Below are positions 15,464-15,704 of a stretch of 15,704 nucleotides of DNA, in pieces (position 1 is the stretch's first letter; each line of letters starts with the position of its first letter). Below the pieces are notes generated by a model, which was given only the letters and a program-made list of their open reading frames with translations, searched no databases and had not been told where the DNA came from. Position numbers and translations under genes: made by a program. Origin of the DNA: Deinococcus sp. Marseille-Q6407 (lineage in GTDB: Bacteria; Deinococcota; Deinococci; Deinococcales; Deinococcaceae); the NCBI RefSeq assembly GCF_946848805.1, contig NZ_CAMPFU010000010.1, forward strand, positions 1 to 15,704, in the 5' to 3' direction.

Positions 15464-15577
15464 TTAGGGCCTAGCGAGGTTGTGCGCGAGTACAGCCAGA
15501 ACGACGCGGAGCTTGAGTGACGCCAGAGTTTTGGTCTGAACGGAACGAATTTGCGCTTCTACGAGCGCAGAGAAGAC
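15464..15577 (-). pseudogene. C-terminal remnant of a transposase (IS982-like)
   Basis: Minus-strand frame VFSALVEAQIRSVQTKTLAS then LKLRVVLAVLAHNLARP ends at TAG (15464-15466). It resembles the last 40 residues of IS982-type transposases (FS.L...I...KTL.SL..RV...LAHNL). Its upstream part is cut off by the tip of IS4 copy D at 15578. It lies 47 bases from the STAND gene start, so the end of this older IS probably forms part of that gene's upstream region. The family is a tentative match from pattern only. Confidence 0.5.
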
Positions 15578-15704
15578 CTCAGAACTTGCACCTGAATAGG
15601 CGGACAAAAAGCGCTCCCAGAGCTGAAATTCTGGAAGTGTGTACAAACAGGTTTCAGGGGAGCGCACCCATATTCTCTCACAGCGGATTCTGGACATTCC
15701 AGAG
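15578..15704 (+). mobile_element. IS4-type element, copy D (5' end only)
   Basis: It begins with the tip CTCAGAACTTGCACCTG at 15578 and continues with the same 61-base leader as copies B and C up to the GTG. It runs off the window. The left flank is AGAAGAC. The target duplication partner would lie beyond the end. It is in the same orientation as copy A at the other end of the window. Confidence 0.88.
15639..15704 (+). CDS. IS4-family transposase, N-terminal 22 residues (partial)
   Basis: GTG (15639) then [21 protein letters not shown] to the window end. It is identical to copy C except glutamine for histidine at residue 15, and clearly different from copy B ([21 protein letters not shown]). 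The start is set by the common GTG in all three visible 5' ends. The rest of the protein is not in the window. Confidence 0.85.
   Translation, partial: MYKQVSGERTHILSQRILDIPE

Noticed and set aside
1..15704. Classical composite transposon formed by IS4 copies A and D
   Set aside because: Only parts of both copies are visible and outer flanks are absent; the inner flanks prove nothing, so it is kept as a possibility only.
1..15704. CRISPR array, tRNA or rRNA genes
   Set aside because: No regularly spaced repeats or recognisable structural RNA sequences were seen on either strand.

Overview
The window looks like an accessory region, probably plasmid-borne or a genomic island, from a Deinococcus-type bacterium. 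This is inferred from the high-GC coding style, the protein families and the possible leaderless start arrangements; nothing in the window proves the genus. It is dominated by insertion sequences and by genes of the kind that protect or stabilise mobile DNA. Several of those genes are broken in ways that can be read exactly.

Layout. Positions 1-127 are the last part of an IS4-type element (copy A) that cuts off the 5' end of a higB toxin gene (107-346). An intact higA antitoxin gene (343-762) and a strong hairpin (832-871) follow. Positions 872-1338 are non-coding and carry short tandem and inverted repeats upstream of a winged-helix protein (1339-2532) that is probably a plasmid replication initiator. 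A large MmeI-like type IIL restriction-methylation gene starts at 2771. It is split after codon 764 by an IS630-family element (5063-7264) and resumes at 7267-7806. The IS630 element is itself split by a second IS4 copy (B, 5471-6623), so this is a three-layer nest with readable target duplications at both levels. A third, intact IS4 copy (C, 7865-9015) lies just after the methylase gene.

The right half carries a serine resolvase (9247-9798, minus strand). Divergent from it is a decayed AbrB-type antitoxin/Doc toxin pair (about 9871-10485): the antitoxin seems to lack its normal start codon and doc has a one-base frameshift. A palindrome-rich gap (10486-10721) follows. Then comes one very large minus-strand gene (10722-15416, 1564 residues) encoding a PD-(D/E)XK nuclease-like domain, a STAND/NACHT-type NTPase and a long helical-repeat tail. 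This is the layout of Avs-like anti-phage sensors and is the most interesting gene here. Its 5' side abuts the C-terminal remnant of another transposase (15464-15577), which is cut by a fourth IS4 copy (D, 15578 to the window end).

How it fits together: one candidate replication gene, two toxin-antitoxin remnants, a restriction enzyme disabled by a nested insertion, a resolvase and an intact STAND-nuclease gene form a defence and maintenance cluster under heavy IS attack. The STAND gene is the only large defence gene still open from end to end. The window starts and ends inside same-strand IS4 copies, so its limits may be repeat-driven contig ends rather than biological boundaries.
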